Below, in pieces: positions 1-11,710 of a DNA stretch of 64,000 bases. Numbering within the stretch: position 1 is the first letter of the stretch; the number at the start of each line of letters is the position of its first letter. The DNA comes from Heterocephalus glaber (lineage: Eukaryota; Chordata; Mammalia; Rodentia; Bathyergidae), in assembly GCF_000247695.1 (NCBI RefSeq), contig NW_004624743.1:8124800-8188799 (forward strand). Direction: 5' to 3'. Made by a program: the position numbers and the translations under genes. The notes below the pieces were generated by a model, which worked only from the letters and a program-made list of their open reading frames with translations, was not told the origin of the DNA and did no database searches.

Positions 1-199
1 CCAATTTATCGGAAATACCACCAAAGCTAGAGAGAACACTGGAAAATGAAAATGGAAAGGTATCCAGATAAAATGCTCCAGAGAAGGAACGACAAGAAAG
101 AGGTTGTAATAGCTAGGGAAGAAAAATGAGAATGACACGGGGAGAGTCTGAGGGTGCATCGAAAGACAGAGGGAAAAATAGTCAAGTGAGGCCTGTGTC

Positions 200-640
200 C
201 GCCGAGGGCCCCTCACTGGGGCCGGGTTCAGGATGTTAAGATCTAAAGTAAGGCCACCAGCAGTTCTGCTTAGCGGACATCGTCCCCACAGCGGCGGCAC
301 TAGTTGCCTGACCCACTGCATTAGAGGGGAGGCTGCCAGCCCCAGCCTGCTCTGAGCTGGCCCCAGATGGTCCTTGGAGGAGTTCTCTCGGGCTCAGGCT
401 CCTGCTCCTGGACCCTGTCACCTTTAGCTGCTGCTTTTCCAGTCATGATGGCTTCAATCATTTCAGTTGTGTCAGTGGACATCTTCTGCCTCTCGATTTT
501 AAGTTTGGTACTTCCGTTCTCCCAAGTTGCAAAATCTGTGATTCTGTTAGTTCCGCGGCAAACTTAGGAGTTTGCATTTGCGCCATCACTTCTTCCACAG
601 TCTTTATTAGGTAATTATAAAAACAACCTTTCCTCTTCTA
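200..640 (-). pseudogene. Coding-like degenerate block, possible processed pseudogene of unknown parent
   Basis: On the minus strand this block gives protein-like stretches that shift frame. One frame reads TVEEVMAQMQTPKFAAELTE and continues to a Gln/Leu-rich turn. A second frame continues with KIERQKMSTDTTEMIEAIMT followed by GKAAAKG. A third frame is rich in Ser, Gly and Ala and ends at a stop at 236-238. The segments abut in order as expected of one protein broken by indels, and the block is GC-rich against AT-rich surroundings. I do not recognise the parent protein. It has no introns visible, which fits a processed copy, but no clear poly-A tail or target duplication was found. Chance or a conserved non-coding element remain possible. 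Confidence 0.35.
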
Positions 641-729
641 TGGCATGAACAGGAAATTAAACCAGCTTTTCCTCACTACCGAAATGTTAATTTTCTAATA
701 TTTTAATTGAATCAGTTCCTCGGCAGTAA

Positions 730-945
730 CACCTACCATTTACTGAGCATTTATCTGTGCCAGGGGCCGAGCCCACGCCTTGTGTGGGTATGATTTAATC
801 CTCATACCCTCTCTTCCACTGTGACTGCCATCTTATGGATAAAGAGAAAGAGGAGCCACATGGTTCAGGAACTTGGTCAAGTCCACAGGGTTGGTCAAGG
901 TAGAACCAAGTTCACGAACCCACTCATGCGCTCCGGGCTTTATTT
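730..945 (-). repeat. MIR SINE fragment
   Basis: The antisense MIR signature is readable: TTTACTGAGCATTTA, 'gtgccagg', 'tttaatcctca', a 'ttatggataaagag' block and 'cttggtcaagtc'. It is an ancient, diverged copy. Confidence 0.75.
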
Positions 946-1003
946 TTTGACTTACTCTTGGACTATTTGCCCCCGCAAGCTTGTCCAATCATAAAGCTTG
1001 TCT

Positions 1004-1082
1004 GGGGGCTGGGGATGTTGCTCAGTGGTAGAGCACACGCTTAGCAGGCACAAGACCCTTGGTTCAATTCCCAGTACCCCTC
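1004..1082 (+). repeat. ID-like tRNA-derived SINE
   Basis: A 75-base tRNA-like monomer: GGGGCTGGGGATGTTGCTC, A box 'gctcagtggtaga' and B box 'ggttcaattcc' ending in 'cagtacc'. There is no clear A tail, so it is an old copy of the ID lineage. Confidence 0.85.
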
Positions 1083-1988
1083 TCAAGATTACCCAACTAT
1101 GTCGATGTATCCCAATGAAACACCTCAAAATCTTATTTTTTAAATCAAGGGATATATTTGTAATGCAGTTCACTTTTTGATGAGTAATCTTATCTAAAAT
1201 GATTTCCTGTTATTTTACTATAATGTCCAAGGGATAGAAAGGGAAAGTACCTTCAAAAATATTTATACACTACCTACCTAGTTAAAAGGAAATGTGATGC
1301 TAAGGAAAGGAAAGGGGCTGAATGCTTTTTAGCTGCTAGATATCTCAGGCTAGGAAGGAAGACCTCTCCAGTAGCACTTGGGCTATAACTTTCTGGATAA
1401 AACAAAGCACAGATCTATTGCAATTATTAAAATAATGATAGCAAGAACCTTAAGTCTCTAACTAAGGAAAATATCTGCTTATTTATTTATTTAGGTTTCT
1501 ATACTCTCCAGAGTAAGCTAACTGCTCAGCTCCTCACTTTACCCCAGAAGACAAAGATATAAACGTTGGTAGCGATGAGATAGTGTTTTGAAAGGACAGG
1601 AGAAAAGAGAAAACTGTATGCTTTCCTGGAGAGACTATTGGTTTCTCCCTGGGTAAAGATGTTGGCTCATGGAAAAATTACATCACGAGTGTATAAAAAT
1701 CTTCCTTTTCCTTTCTTTTCAAAAAAGATGCAGGTAAAGGTGCGGCTTTCACTTCACAAGCCAGATGACAGGAAAAGAAGGAGAAAGGACGCTAAACGTC
1801 TCAGTTTTGTTCAACAGTTAGTTATGAGGAAGGCAGCAGGATGTGATCTTTTTAGGTGAAAATTTCCCCCAGTCCCAAGGAGAAGGGAAAAATTGCAAGA
1901 GAGCTTCAAGAACCACAGAGGCTCGGTTTTGCATCTTGTTAGAAAATCTACACTGCTGGGAGAAGCCTGGGGTGCAGCTGGCAGGACC

Positions 1989-1998
1989 TGACTCAGCA
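1989..1998 (+). promoter_or_regulatory. AP-1/MAF half-palindrome motif
   Basis: TGACTCAGCA is an AP-1 core with a MARE-type GC extension. It sits in a locally GC-rich stretch (1.9-2.1 kb). Motif match only. Confidence 0.3.
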
Positions 1999-3440
1999 GA
2001 GAAAATGCCACCCACAGTCGTCCCTGTCCCTGCAGGAGGAGCCCCCCTGTTTTCTCCGGAGGCTGCCCACAGCCAGGCCAGTACCCAAGGTGCTCAGATG
2101 GGAAAGTGGATTTTTGCAAAATCGAACTTAATAACATTTAAAAGAAGCTTCCAGTGATGATCTTTGTCTTTTTATATGGACTTAATTAAGTCAACTTTCT
2201 GATGCATAAATAATATTAACCATATATTAACCACCCGAAAGTTTCACAATGCCTCAAACAGCCAGCACAATCATTCTGAGTAGATCTCATTTCTTTTTAA
2301 AGATCACTGTTAAAAGATGAGGAGAAACAGCACCATTAAAAGAGGAAGCAGAGCAGGGTTCAAAGCCTGTTTCCATGAAGTAATGCATGCTATAGACTAA
2401 TCATCAAAAGAATCCAGACTATACCGAGATGAAGGGCGAGGTTAAGGCAGGTGGTTGGACCAGTCAGGAACTCTCCTCATCCCACTGCATTACCTTATGG
2501 ATCAAGCCAAAGGGAGAGAGATCAATGAATGTTTGTTGATCTGACACTGGAAGCTGTGTTGGGTGAAATGGAAGTTGTGTATCTGAATTCATCTGCTGGA
2601 AACTACTATTCTCGCATTAATTGCACACACCTGTGAATGCACTTGTGTGTGTGTGTTTGTGTGTACAGTACAAAGCTGGTAATTTTGAAAAAAGTTTGGA
2701 ATGATTTCTGGGTAGGTATATTTTGAGGTAGATACCCATTATCTTTTATTCCAGCAGAAGGAAATATTTCAGTTTTGTAATGAGGACCCCAGGAAAGTTC
2801 TGTTGCTTTACGGTAGGATGTTTGCAGGGTGAGTGGTGGTCTCTAATAAAATAACAAATTTTTTAACAATTTGCTATCATAATTTGCCACCATTTTTTCC
2901 TAATATAAAGAAAATCTTTCGTGTTGACAGAGTCTCCACTGTGGAAAGTGCTGAAATGTTTCCCAGTGTTTCTAAGGCTGATCAGCTTGTGCACTGGTCT
3001 CAGCAGCCTGACAACAGGTGTGGAGTCGAGAACCATGAGTTGGTGGCCCCTCTTATCAGCAAAAGTGGGGATCTCTGGCCATTACAGCTCATCCTGCTAA
3101 GTCTTCACAGTGGGGAACAGGCATGGTGCAGAGCAAACAGCGGTTTAGAAATGATATCCTTTCCCCAGTAGCGATATACATTGTGGGTATGTGACTGGAA
3201 TATTCAAAACACCTGTTCACCTGGAACTCAGCCAAGTATGTAATACATTAGCATGGGCCTGGCACACTTCCAAGAGTAAGTAGTTACTGCCATCAAAATA
3301 CCTACCGAGGCAGTGGGGCAAAGATACTTAAAGTTTCAGACTAGAGGCCATGCAAGATGGGTAGATATTTTTATTGTTAACAACATCATCACACTAAACA
3401 CTCTTGACTGGCTAGTGTTTTAATGAAAGCCATTATTTAC

Positions 3441-3442
3441 TT

Positions 3443-3479
<37 letters not shown>
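3441..3479 (+). repeat. (TG)n microsatellite
   Basis: About 39 bases of nearly perfect TG dinucleotide repeat with one TTT interruption. Confidence 0.95.
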
Positions 3480-3482
<3 letters not shown>

Positions 3483-3593
3483 AGGAACTGACTGCATACG
3501 GACATTCTTGTCCTAGCTTTGTTAATTATTTTTATTGTCTTAAAAATCTCAGTCAACCTCCTGCCTCCTGGCTTGCCACCCTGTCTCCTTCAT

Positions 3594-3625
3594 TTCTCCC
3601 CCCCCCCACTCTCTCTCTCTCCTTG
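3594..3625 (+). repeat. Pyrimidine tract
   Basis: A run of C followed by a (CT)n stretch; simple low-complexity DNA. Confidence 0.8.
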
Positions 3626-4089
3626 GCTTTTCCCTGGATGAATAGTAGTTCAAAGGGGGCACCAGGGAATCAATTATATTCTTACTCTATCTACCAGAGT
3701 TCACCAGTAGAACTTGGGGAGTCCCTCTGTCTGACAAGGTTCTATTTTTTCAACTCTGTTTTGACATTACTTAATAGAATTCCTTTGTCACCTAGTTCTT
3801 TCCTTTCTCTACCTTTTCCCTTGTTTTAGAATCTGTATGGTGAGGAACTTCTAGCTCGAAGAGTCCATAACTCTATTATACAAGAAATAGTTTCACATGT
3901 CATTCTAATTAATAATTTACAGAATGACTTTTTATATAAGTGCAAAGCATGGTGAAGATTCCAGTGTCCAAAAGGTGTGTGCATGTAAATTGGAATAAAA
4001 GGATCAAATTTTTGCCTAAATTTACATATTCAGTAAGGAGCAGCAGGAAAGGAAATAACAGGTGTATGAACATCCTGCGCCCAACATGT

Positions 4090-4225
4090 GCTAAAGGCTG
4101 TATGTGTATATTATGCAAGTTAATCCTTACAAAAAGACCAAATGTGAGACTTACTATCCGTATTGTGCCACTTACAAAGTTGCATTTCAGTGGTGGTTCA
4201 GAAACTTGCCCAAGATCACAGAGTT
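4090..4225 (-). repeat. MIR SINE fragment
   Basis: Diverged antisense MIR: 'ttaatccttac', 'ttactatccg' and 'aaacttgcccaagatcaca' in the expected order. Confidence 0.6.
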
Positions 4226-4235
4226 CATGGAAGTA

Positions 4236-4530
4236 GTAGAATCATACTAAGTGAAATAAATCAGACACACGAGCTTAAACACTGTATGGTTTCTCTTATG
4301 TAACAAACCCAAAGTATAAACGAGGAGCAAAATAAAAGATAGCTAATAGGAAGTATGGAACTAGATCTTCCTCAAAAGGGCAGGGGACTAAGAGAGGAGG
4401 GAAGGAGGAGGGAAAAGGGAGGAGAAAGGAATTAAGATGTGCTATGTCCAGGTACCAGTTCCCCCAAAGACTGTAAACATTATGTACTACAAACATGTAC
4501 TAATACATTTTAAAAATGAAGAAAAAGAAA
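4236..4530 (+). repeat. L1-like 3' end
   Basis: The block opens with 'tactaagtgaaataaatcag' and 'tatggtttctcttatgtaac', which are typical of the last part of mammalian L1 elements, continues through a purine-rich GGGAGGAG tract and ends in an A-rich tail. A young SINE has inserted immediately after its tail. Confidence 0.55.
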
Positions 4531-4552
4531 GCTGTAGAAATCCTAACTTGTG

Positions 4553-4658
4553 GGCCGGGCATTTAGCTCAGTGGTTCCAGCACCTGCCTCGCAAGCACAA
4601 GGACCCGAGTTCGATCCCCAGTACCAAAAAAACCCAAAAAAACAAAAAAAACCAACAA
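4553..4658 (+). repeat. Young tRNA-derived SINE with perfect target duplication
   Basis: A complete copy of the young family: 'gggcatttagctcagtggtt' (A box), 'gcctcgcaagcacaagg' and B box 'gagttcgatccccagtacc', then an A-rich tail with C interruptions. It is flanked by a perfect 17-base direct repeat, AGAAATCCTAACTTGTG, at 4536-4552 and 4659-4675, which shows L1-type retrotransposition and recent insertion. Confidence 0.95.
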
Positions 4659-5578
4659 AGAAATCCTAACTTGTGTCTGTCCTCTCTCTAACAATATACT
4701 GTCTGACAGTGACAAAGCTGGGCTTTTAGGTTATAGGGTAACTTATCATCTATTCACCTAGGAAGACTGAGTTTTTATATTTGGTAGTATGTACTATATC
4801 TAGAATGCAGGTCTGATCGTGTGGTCACTAAAACTATACATACTTTATTAGAAACTTCTAAGTTCATTTGTTTTGATTTCATCTTCAATTTAATCTACAG
4901 AAGCTTATATGGTTTAAAATACACTGCTTCTGGTCTCTAAAATTTGGTTTTTTAAAAATGTGCCATCTATGATAAGTTGTCCTCAGTCAGAGAAATGCAT
5001 TAGGAGTGTAAACTAACATTACATGCATATTTCAAAAACAACTTGTTTTATAATCATAGATGTTTACAGGGATGGATCAAAAGGGTTAAATATACTATGT
5101 GTGGTGAAAGGTTTTAGGTTTTCTAGCACATACATGTACAAATAGTCACAAAAATTGAAATATTCTGGCACCACCACTTTTTATAATTCTCCTGTTTCTA
5201 TTTAGAGATAGTTTCATTTTCTAGTAGGACCCTCCTTAAGAAGTAGTTGTCCTGCTATTCTGCCTGAGACCACACTAACTCTCATACTTATTTTATTACA
5301 CTTAATTCTACCCCAAACACGGAGAGCTCTTGATTTACCTGTCTCCTCTTCCTCATTTACCTTACCACCTTTCTTCTTTCCCTTCCTCTAATGTGAATAC
5401 TCCATTCATATCAAATTAGCATTTTTTTATGCCCTTTCTTGTGACTCTTCACAAAACTGGTCTTTTGAAAAGTCTGGCCACATCCTCTTCCTCAATTCAT
5501 ATCCATCTTTCTGAATTTGACATTTTTGAGCCTAAAATTGACTACCAATCAGGGCTGTCTTTCAAAATATTCAGTGTC

Positions 5579-5635
5579 TTTGCGCAAGCGCAAGGACCTG
5601 AGTTCAATCCCCGGTACCAAAAAAACCCCACAAAA
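5579..5635 (+). repeat. 5'-truncated young SINE
   Basis: Only the 3' half of the young SINE is present ('gcgcaagcgcaagga', B box 'gagttcaatcc', 'ccggtacc' and an A-rich tail). A 10-base direct repeat ATTCAGTGTC flanks it at 5569-5578 and 5636-5645, so the truncation happened at insertion. Confidence 0.9.
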
Positions 5636-5699
5636 ATTCAGTGTCCTGGCAGTTATTTCTTGAGTATATGTGTTATATCACCATCTTCGCTACTCCCAT

Positions 5700-5920
5700 T
5701 GACCATAAACCTTACTATGGACACTAGACCTTGTTCTAAGCACTTTACGAAGGTTTATTCATTTCTCATAGTGATCATGAACACAACACTATTATTAACC
5801 CTATTTGCAAATGAGGAAGTTAGGACAGAGAGTTAAGCAATTTGCCCAGGGACATACACACAACTAGTCAAACAGCGGGCTAAGAACTCAGGCAGTCTAT
5901 TTCCAGAAGCAACGCTACCA
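5700..5920 (-). repeat. MIR SINE
   Basis: A well-preserved antisense MIR: 'ttctaagcactttac', 'actattattaaccctattt', 'gcaaatgaggaagtt' and 'caatttgcccagggacata' follow the family order. Confidence 0.85.
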
Positions 5921-7104
5921 GGAGTACACCAAGCTGCCTCCACCGGATACCTCAGCGCTACTAGGTTGTTTTGTTTGTTATTCCCATGTCTAGTTTCTAC
6001 CTTAGCTAGACTCTACATGCAGTGAGGTCACAGAGTACATCTTCCAATCTTACATCTCTCCTGGCATTGCCACAGAGTTCTGTCCATCCTAGAAATCTAA
6101 TCAATTGTTGCTTGAATAAAAATGTCTACAGGTAAAAATGGAAGTTTAAAAAATACACATGTTGAGAGCTGGTGCGGTGGTAGGAGGATTGGTCATTTTT
6201 AGATTTGATGGTAAAAAGAGAATATAAACCTTCCAGGCATCAAGTGATAATTCATAAAATAAATCTAACTGCATTATTAAAACTAATGAAATGGCCATGT
6301 GATTGTCATGATAAGCATTTGGTGCAAAGAATAAGTACATTTTCTCTTATTTAAACCAAACTACTTGCCTTATTTTGGTTTCGATTACAGATAAATAATA
6401 CTGTCAACATTTCAAATTCCCAAAGATTAGGAGGTAGTCAGATCAATATCAGTTACATAATACATAAAGGATGGATGCAAATTTTATAGCAAAGAAATTA
6501 ATAATTTATGTCTGTTTACTGTAACAAAATTTTGTTGTCAGCTTTTTCTAAAGTTTAACAACGCTTGAGCCAAGATCGATACATTATATATGAAAATATC
6601 ACTCTTTAAAGTAAAAATCCCCCTAAAATAATTATACTATTTAATATGTTTATGAACGTTACACAATCTACTATAATCTATGCACTATTCTCTCTGTAAG
6701 ATGGTCTAGCACTGTTACTAGCTCATATCGGTATAGTATGTGCCAAAATTAAATTTTTTATTTCAACAATTAAAAAAGAGCTAAAGCTTTCCATATTACA
6801 AAGGTTTACTGAAAAGTCAGAAACAAATAATTAGCAGCAATGATAATCATTTCCAAAACCGAATTTATTCTGCAGAGCACAAATGACTCAACAATGAAAA
6901 TTTTGTTTAAAAAGTACACCCATAAAAGGCTTTGTCCATGGAATACAGCTTTCAGTAGCTCACTATCTAGGTTGAAAATGGTTCTGCAGGATTGTGTGTC
7001 CTATTTTTCCATGCCTGCAGTAAAGATACAATACGGGAATTCAGCTTGGTAATTACTAATACACCACACAGGCACAATTACACCCTGTATGCTGCATAAA
7101 GGAA

Positions 7105-7320
7105 TCACTTGTGGTCTGCTTCCATTACAAAGAGCAGTAGGGGGCCAGCATGCGAGCCGGCAAAATACTTTACAAGGCGGAAGGAGACCAGAAGAGTCCA
7201 TGTCCACAGATACATGGGCCTTGATTCTTCTTCCAAAGATTTACGCCTCTTTTCATCAATTACCATCCTTTGTCTCCAGAGCCTTATCAGCAGCACCATT
7301 ACAGGAACTGCACACAACAA
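7105..7320 (-). other. Unassigned ORF with protein-like composition (weak)
   Basis: A 71-codon open frame on the minus strand begins just after a stop and has no in-frame ATG at its start. It reads as a hydrophobic segment (VPVMVLLIRLW) followed by a charged stretch (DEKRRKSLEEES) and a second aromatic or hydrophobic segment (YLWTWTLLVSF). The composition resembles a small membrane protein, but I recognise no family and see no splice sites, promoter or RNA evidence. It could be an old processed copy, part of an unrecognised transcript, or chance. Confidence 0.15.
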
Positions 7321-7666
7321 TGCTCAGGCACACATAACCCGGTGAACTGTGCTGACTTTCCCCACCCTGTTGCTGTGTGTGACCTGCTTATTCAGATTAC
7401 TTAAGCAAAGCAAAATGGAAAAAAAGAAGCATTATCATTGCAAAACCAGCCTCTGTATATTTTTTATGTCTTACTCAGAATTCCATTTCTCGAAACTGAA
7501 AGCCACCTCTACTCTAAATGTATTTTTCAAAGTAATTTCTACTCCATTTTTAAAAAAGGAAAGTAAAAATCTACTTGGGTAAAAATTGTAAGAAAGACTT
7601 AATTTTGATATATCAAAGGGATACCTCCCCAGCAAGAGCATTTCATATCTCAGGGAGCTAACCTAG

Positions 7667-7698
7667 TGACTCAGCGGCTCTCAGCTGAAAATGAGTCA
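7667..7698 (+). promoter_or_regulatory. Paired AP-1/MAF motifs
   Basis: TGACTCAGC at 7667-7675 and TGAGTCA at 7692-7698 lie 16 bases apart around a CAGCTG E box. Motif match only. Confidence 0.35.
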
Positions 7699-9059
7699 CA
7701 GAAATAATTTTCTCTCTGGAGAACTCTTTAAAGTTTTGAGTTTAATTGTGAGCAATAAGTAGGTTTTTTATTGTAACAGTTTGTTCTTAATTATTACATG
7801 ATGTACATTATTTTTCAACATTTCCATTTTAACATGCTTTTTAAAAATGCATCTCCCAATTATGAATTTTTAAGAGTTTAAAAAAGTTATTTGTGGCAGT
7901 GTGTCAGGTCTTGTGAAACAAAGCCTTGTCTTTCAGAAAATGTTTACAACCTACGAGGGGGGAAAAAGTATCAGGGGCTGAAATATTTATTGGCACCTAG
8001 AAGTCTGAAGAGAGTCAGGACTGTGGTTTTTGGAGGGCACTTTATCATCGGCCACATTCTCAAAGGTTTCTCTGAATGAATAGGACTGGATTACTCAGCC
8101 TTCTATTCCACGCCTATTCCTCTCCATTTTCCTTGGCACGACTGAGAGCCAGGCTATTTTTAGTTAAGCAGTTTTCTATTTTTAGACAACTGCCAGTTAG
8201 AAGACATTTGTTAGGGAAAAAATTTTTTTTAAAAAAAAACAGCACAAAGGGAGGAGGGAAAGGAAGGTTCTCTCTACATATTGTAAAGCAGCCTTCAACC
8301 TGTAACTCCAGGCATTTCAGCTGCTTTCAATCTTGGAAAAATAAAGAAAAATTCAGAGTTCAGGGTTTTAAAAATAAACCTACCCTCTGGCAAACAGACC
8401 AAAATACAACAAGCTGTTACTATGTGAAACAGTGACTACAAAAACAAAGAACATTCTCCAATGATTAAACTGCAAGAAAAGTTGAAGACCGATTAGGTTA
8501 TAAGAATGTTACATAGATATGTAACAATTTTCCAGCCTCTCAGCCAGATGTCTAACATGTTTTAGAATTTATAAGGGGGAAAGAATTCCTCATCTGCAAA
8601 GTTAAATCAATGAAGTGGGATGCAACTCTAAGGTCGAACCTTTTATCAAACTTAAAGGCAGTTATATTCACTTCATTTTTCTAACATTTGTATTCTATGG
8701 AATTTCTAAAACTTATAACCATCTGTTTACAGAGAAATTATATATTTAAAAGACCAGTGCCAATGGGTAACCCAAGTAAAGGCTGTTATATATTCATACT
8801 CCCATGTAATTCTGTGTGTATGCACTTAATATCTATTTATTAGTATTATATGTATGCATTTCACATTTATATACTGTCTATACAGCATAACATTTATCAG
8901 TCCAACTTTTAATTTAAATGGGAACAAATGGCTAGCAGACTGGCTTAGCATACCAACCTACTCTGCTTATCATTCAAGGTCATGCTGTCCTCTAAGATTT
9001 ACTATGAGATGTTTCCAGGGCTCCAGCTCTTTTGCCTTCCCTTGTATACTGCATTTCGT

Positions 9060-9300
9060 CTATGTCTAGTTAGAGTTTGATCCTTGGGTATTGTAGCCAC
9101 AGATGCAGCATTAGTAGTTAGCACAAGGCTTGGCACATGGTCTTATCCATCAATATCTGCTGATTGAAAAAACAAATGCTGTGTATGTTTTATTAATTCT
9201 GGACTCTTGGTCCGAGGGTCAGGGAACATGTCAAAATCACTGTATTTCCCAGGACCCTGAGCACAATGCCTTGTAATACATTTCATAAATGCATGTGGAA
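9060..9300 (+). repeat. L2-like 3' end fragments
   Basis: Phrases such as 'agcacaaggcttggcacatgg', 'atctgctgattga' and 'ctgagcacaatgcctt' resemble the 3' end of L2. Strongly diverged. Confidence 0.45.
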
Positions 9301-10110
9301 GAGGAAATCAGTTTATCCACTTGTTATATCTTAATTTAGGAAAAAATGCTTTAGTTGTTTACAAAAATGCTATCTTTTCTAATTAGATGATATACTGAGT
9401 ACAAAATGTTACATAATCACACATATTCTTATATGTACTTCACTCTCTTTTGGTTAGCATTTTTTCTACCCTGAACTTTTCCCTTGACTTTGGAAATAAA
9501 ACCAACTTTTATAAATTAACAGTTTAAAATGGGCCCTGGTATCTTTTACAAGTTGCAATGATATCTGTGAAGGAACTCAAGGTCGACAAGACTAACTCCA
9601 GGGAGGAACGGAGAATGAGTGTGTGATATTTCTGTAACTAGAACTTAATTTAAAATCTCTACCTTTCCTCCACTTTTGTGGGCTTTTGAAGTTCTGTTTC
9701 CTAAAAGTAAAATTTCAAAGGGGAACTTGCATATGAATGTTTCCATAACACTCTTCAGAAAAATTACTGTGCACCTTTCTTTTCCCCCACACGAAATTAA
9801 TCCAGAACAACCACAGCTAGGGAGAATCAATCATGGAACACGGATGAAGATAAAATTGCACAAATACCTAACTCAGAAAAATCAGGAGAAACTGTGAACC
9901 TGCACGCTTTTTTCCCATGCTGGAAAAGATGGCAGCAGACGTGGCTTGTTTTCTAATTCCTGACCCCTCTTCTTTCCTTTCCCTTCTCTATTCTCTCTTC
10001 TTCCTGAGGATAATTCTGGGCTCAGAGCTGCCTGCATCCTTTCATCTTACTCCATACAATCACATTTACCTTAACAAATATTCTGTACCTCAGAGGAAAG
10101 GCTGCCTGAG

Positions 10111-10119
10111 TGACTCAGC
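10111..10119 (+). promoter_or_regulatory. AP-1/MAF motif
   Basis: TGACTCAGC preceded by CTGAG, giving an extended partial MARE. Motif match only. Confidence 0.3.
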
Positions 10120-10536
10120 TTTCTGACTGGTTTCTCCCCCTGGGCACAGAAGGCTGCAGTAAATGCCATGGCAGGAAAGTCAGATGCCAGAGCTCCAGTT
10201 TATGAGCACTTTAGTAGGTTGTGTCCTTCAACTATCAAATTAATTACTTCTGTGAACCAGAGGGCTAGATCTTCCAGCTTCACCATGTATCATTCAACAT
10301 GAAGAAGGTTCTTTGATGAGGGACAGTTCCATAGGAGAGCCACAGAGTCACAGAGGGACAACCTGGAAGTGCGGCTAGTGAGATGGAGCAACTGAAGTTT
10401 TCCTGCAGACCAACTGCATTGCAACTGAAATTTGCTTCTATTATCCAAGGAGAATTCACATGACAGAAATGACTCTGTTTATAACTGTCATAACATTGTT
10501 GCTAAATATATTATTTATTGATAGATGTGTTCCTTA

Positions 10537-10663
10537 GGTCTGGGGATATAGCTCAGTGGTAGAGCAACTGCCTACCATGAGCAAGGTCTTGGGTACAATT
10601 CTCAGAACTATATGAAAAAAAGAGAAAGAAACGAAAGAGAAAGAAACAAAAGAGAAAAAATTA
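10537..10663 (+). repeat. ID-like SINE with GA-rich tail
   Basis: tRNA-like monomer with 'tggggatatagctcagtggt' and a degenerate B box ('gggtacaattc'), followed by a tail of AAAGAGAAAG repeats to about 10663. Confidence 0.85.
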
Positions 10664-11620
10664 GCTAGTAAGCTTGAAACAGGTTGGGCTTCTGGAACTA
10701 AAAAGTACAGAGTAGAGTTGGTCTTAGACCAGGAGCTCTTAGATCAGAGCTCTCTAACCTCAGTTTTCTCTCTATAAAACAGTTTCCTTGCAATCACAAT
10801 GATAGCATTTGTTTATAATGAAGGGATAATTTTCATGCTATTTTGAAAAATAAAGTAATTCAGAAATAGTGGAAGATTTGCTATCATCAATTCATATATC
10901 TACTTTTTTGTAATAGTATTGTTCCAGAAATGAGAATGAACCAAACACACAGTATACAGCTCACTTTGATAGTGTTTCTTATCTTAGAACAGGAGCTCTA
11001 AATTGTTACTGAGTTTATTTACTAAAACATAAAGATAAGAGATTTAATTGATATGAAGAGGCTTTCAGAATCTAATTAACCTCCCAGCTAGTCATTAACT
11101 TTATGACCTTTAGAAATAATTGACAGAATTTTTTTTTCCTTATTCAGAACTTCTATCAGGTGGCTAAATTTCTGGGTAAAGCAGAATACAATGAACAACG
11201 CAGACACATAACTGGATAATAATACCAAGTAGCTACTGGTTAATGCTATGTACTTCCAATAGTATAATCTCTCCATCTACTGTTTTATACACACACATGC
11301 ATCATTTACCTAATTATAGTCTTTCAGATGACTGAATTTTATCAAGTCTTTTCCAGAATCTCCTAGGGATTTTTTGACCATGAGGGTAATGAAGAAGGTA
11401 CAGCTGCAAGCAGCCTTCTCTGCTTATAGCATGCACCCCACCCAATCACAAGCATGCATTTCCACTCCACTAAGTCAGGACTTTGGACTTACCTTCCTCA
11501 ACCTGTGCCCCAGGCAACCACTGGGCAGTGACAGGTACTAACAGAGGAGGGACCGGGCCATCAGCACCAGAAGATGAGCCTCTTGTATGAAACTTCCAGA
11601 AAACCTGAGTCACTTGCTTT

Positions 11621-11710
11621 CAAGAATTATATTCACTTTTTTCAAGAATTATATTCAGTTTTAAGAATCTGTTTTATGGTATGCTTCTAAGAATCTATTT
11701 TATGGTAGGA
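11621..11710 (+). repeat. Two adjacent local duplications
   Basis: 'caagaattatattca' occurs twice about 22 bases apart, and directly after it 'taagaatctgttttatggta' is repeated with one mismatch about 26 bases on. Both units are tandem and nearly identical. Confidence 0.85.

Noticed and set aside
952..1180. Overlapping open frames on both strands
   Set aside because: They are frames through an ID-like SINE and its flanks, not genes.
4553..4640. tRNA gene
   Set aside because: A and B boxes are present, but the body lacks a cloverleaf acceptor pairing, has an A-rich tail and target duplication, and recurs seven more times. It is a SINE.
6165..6185. Start of a B1 SINE ('gctggtgcggtggtaggagg')
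   Set aside because: Only about 20 bases resemble B1 and nothing follows in register.
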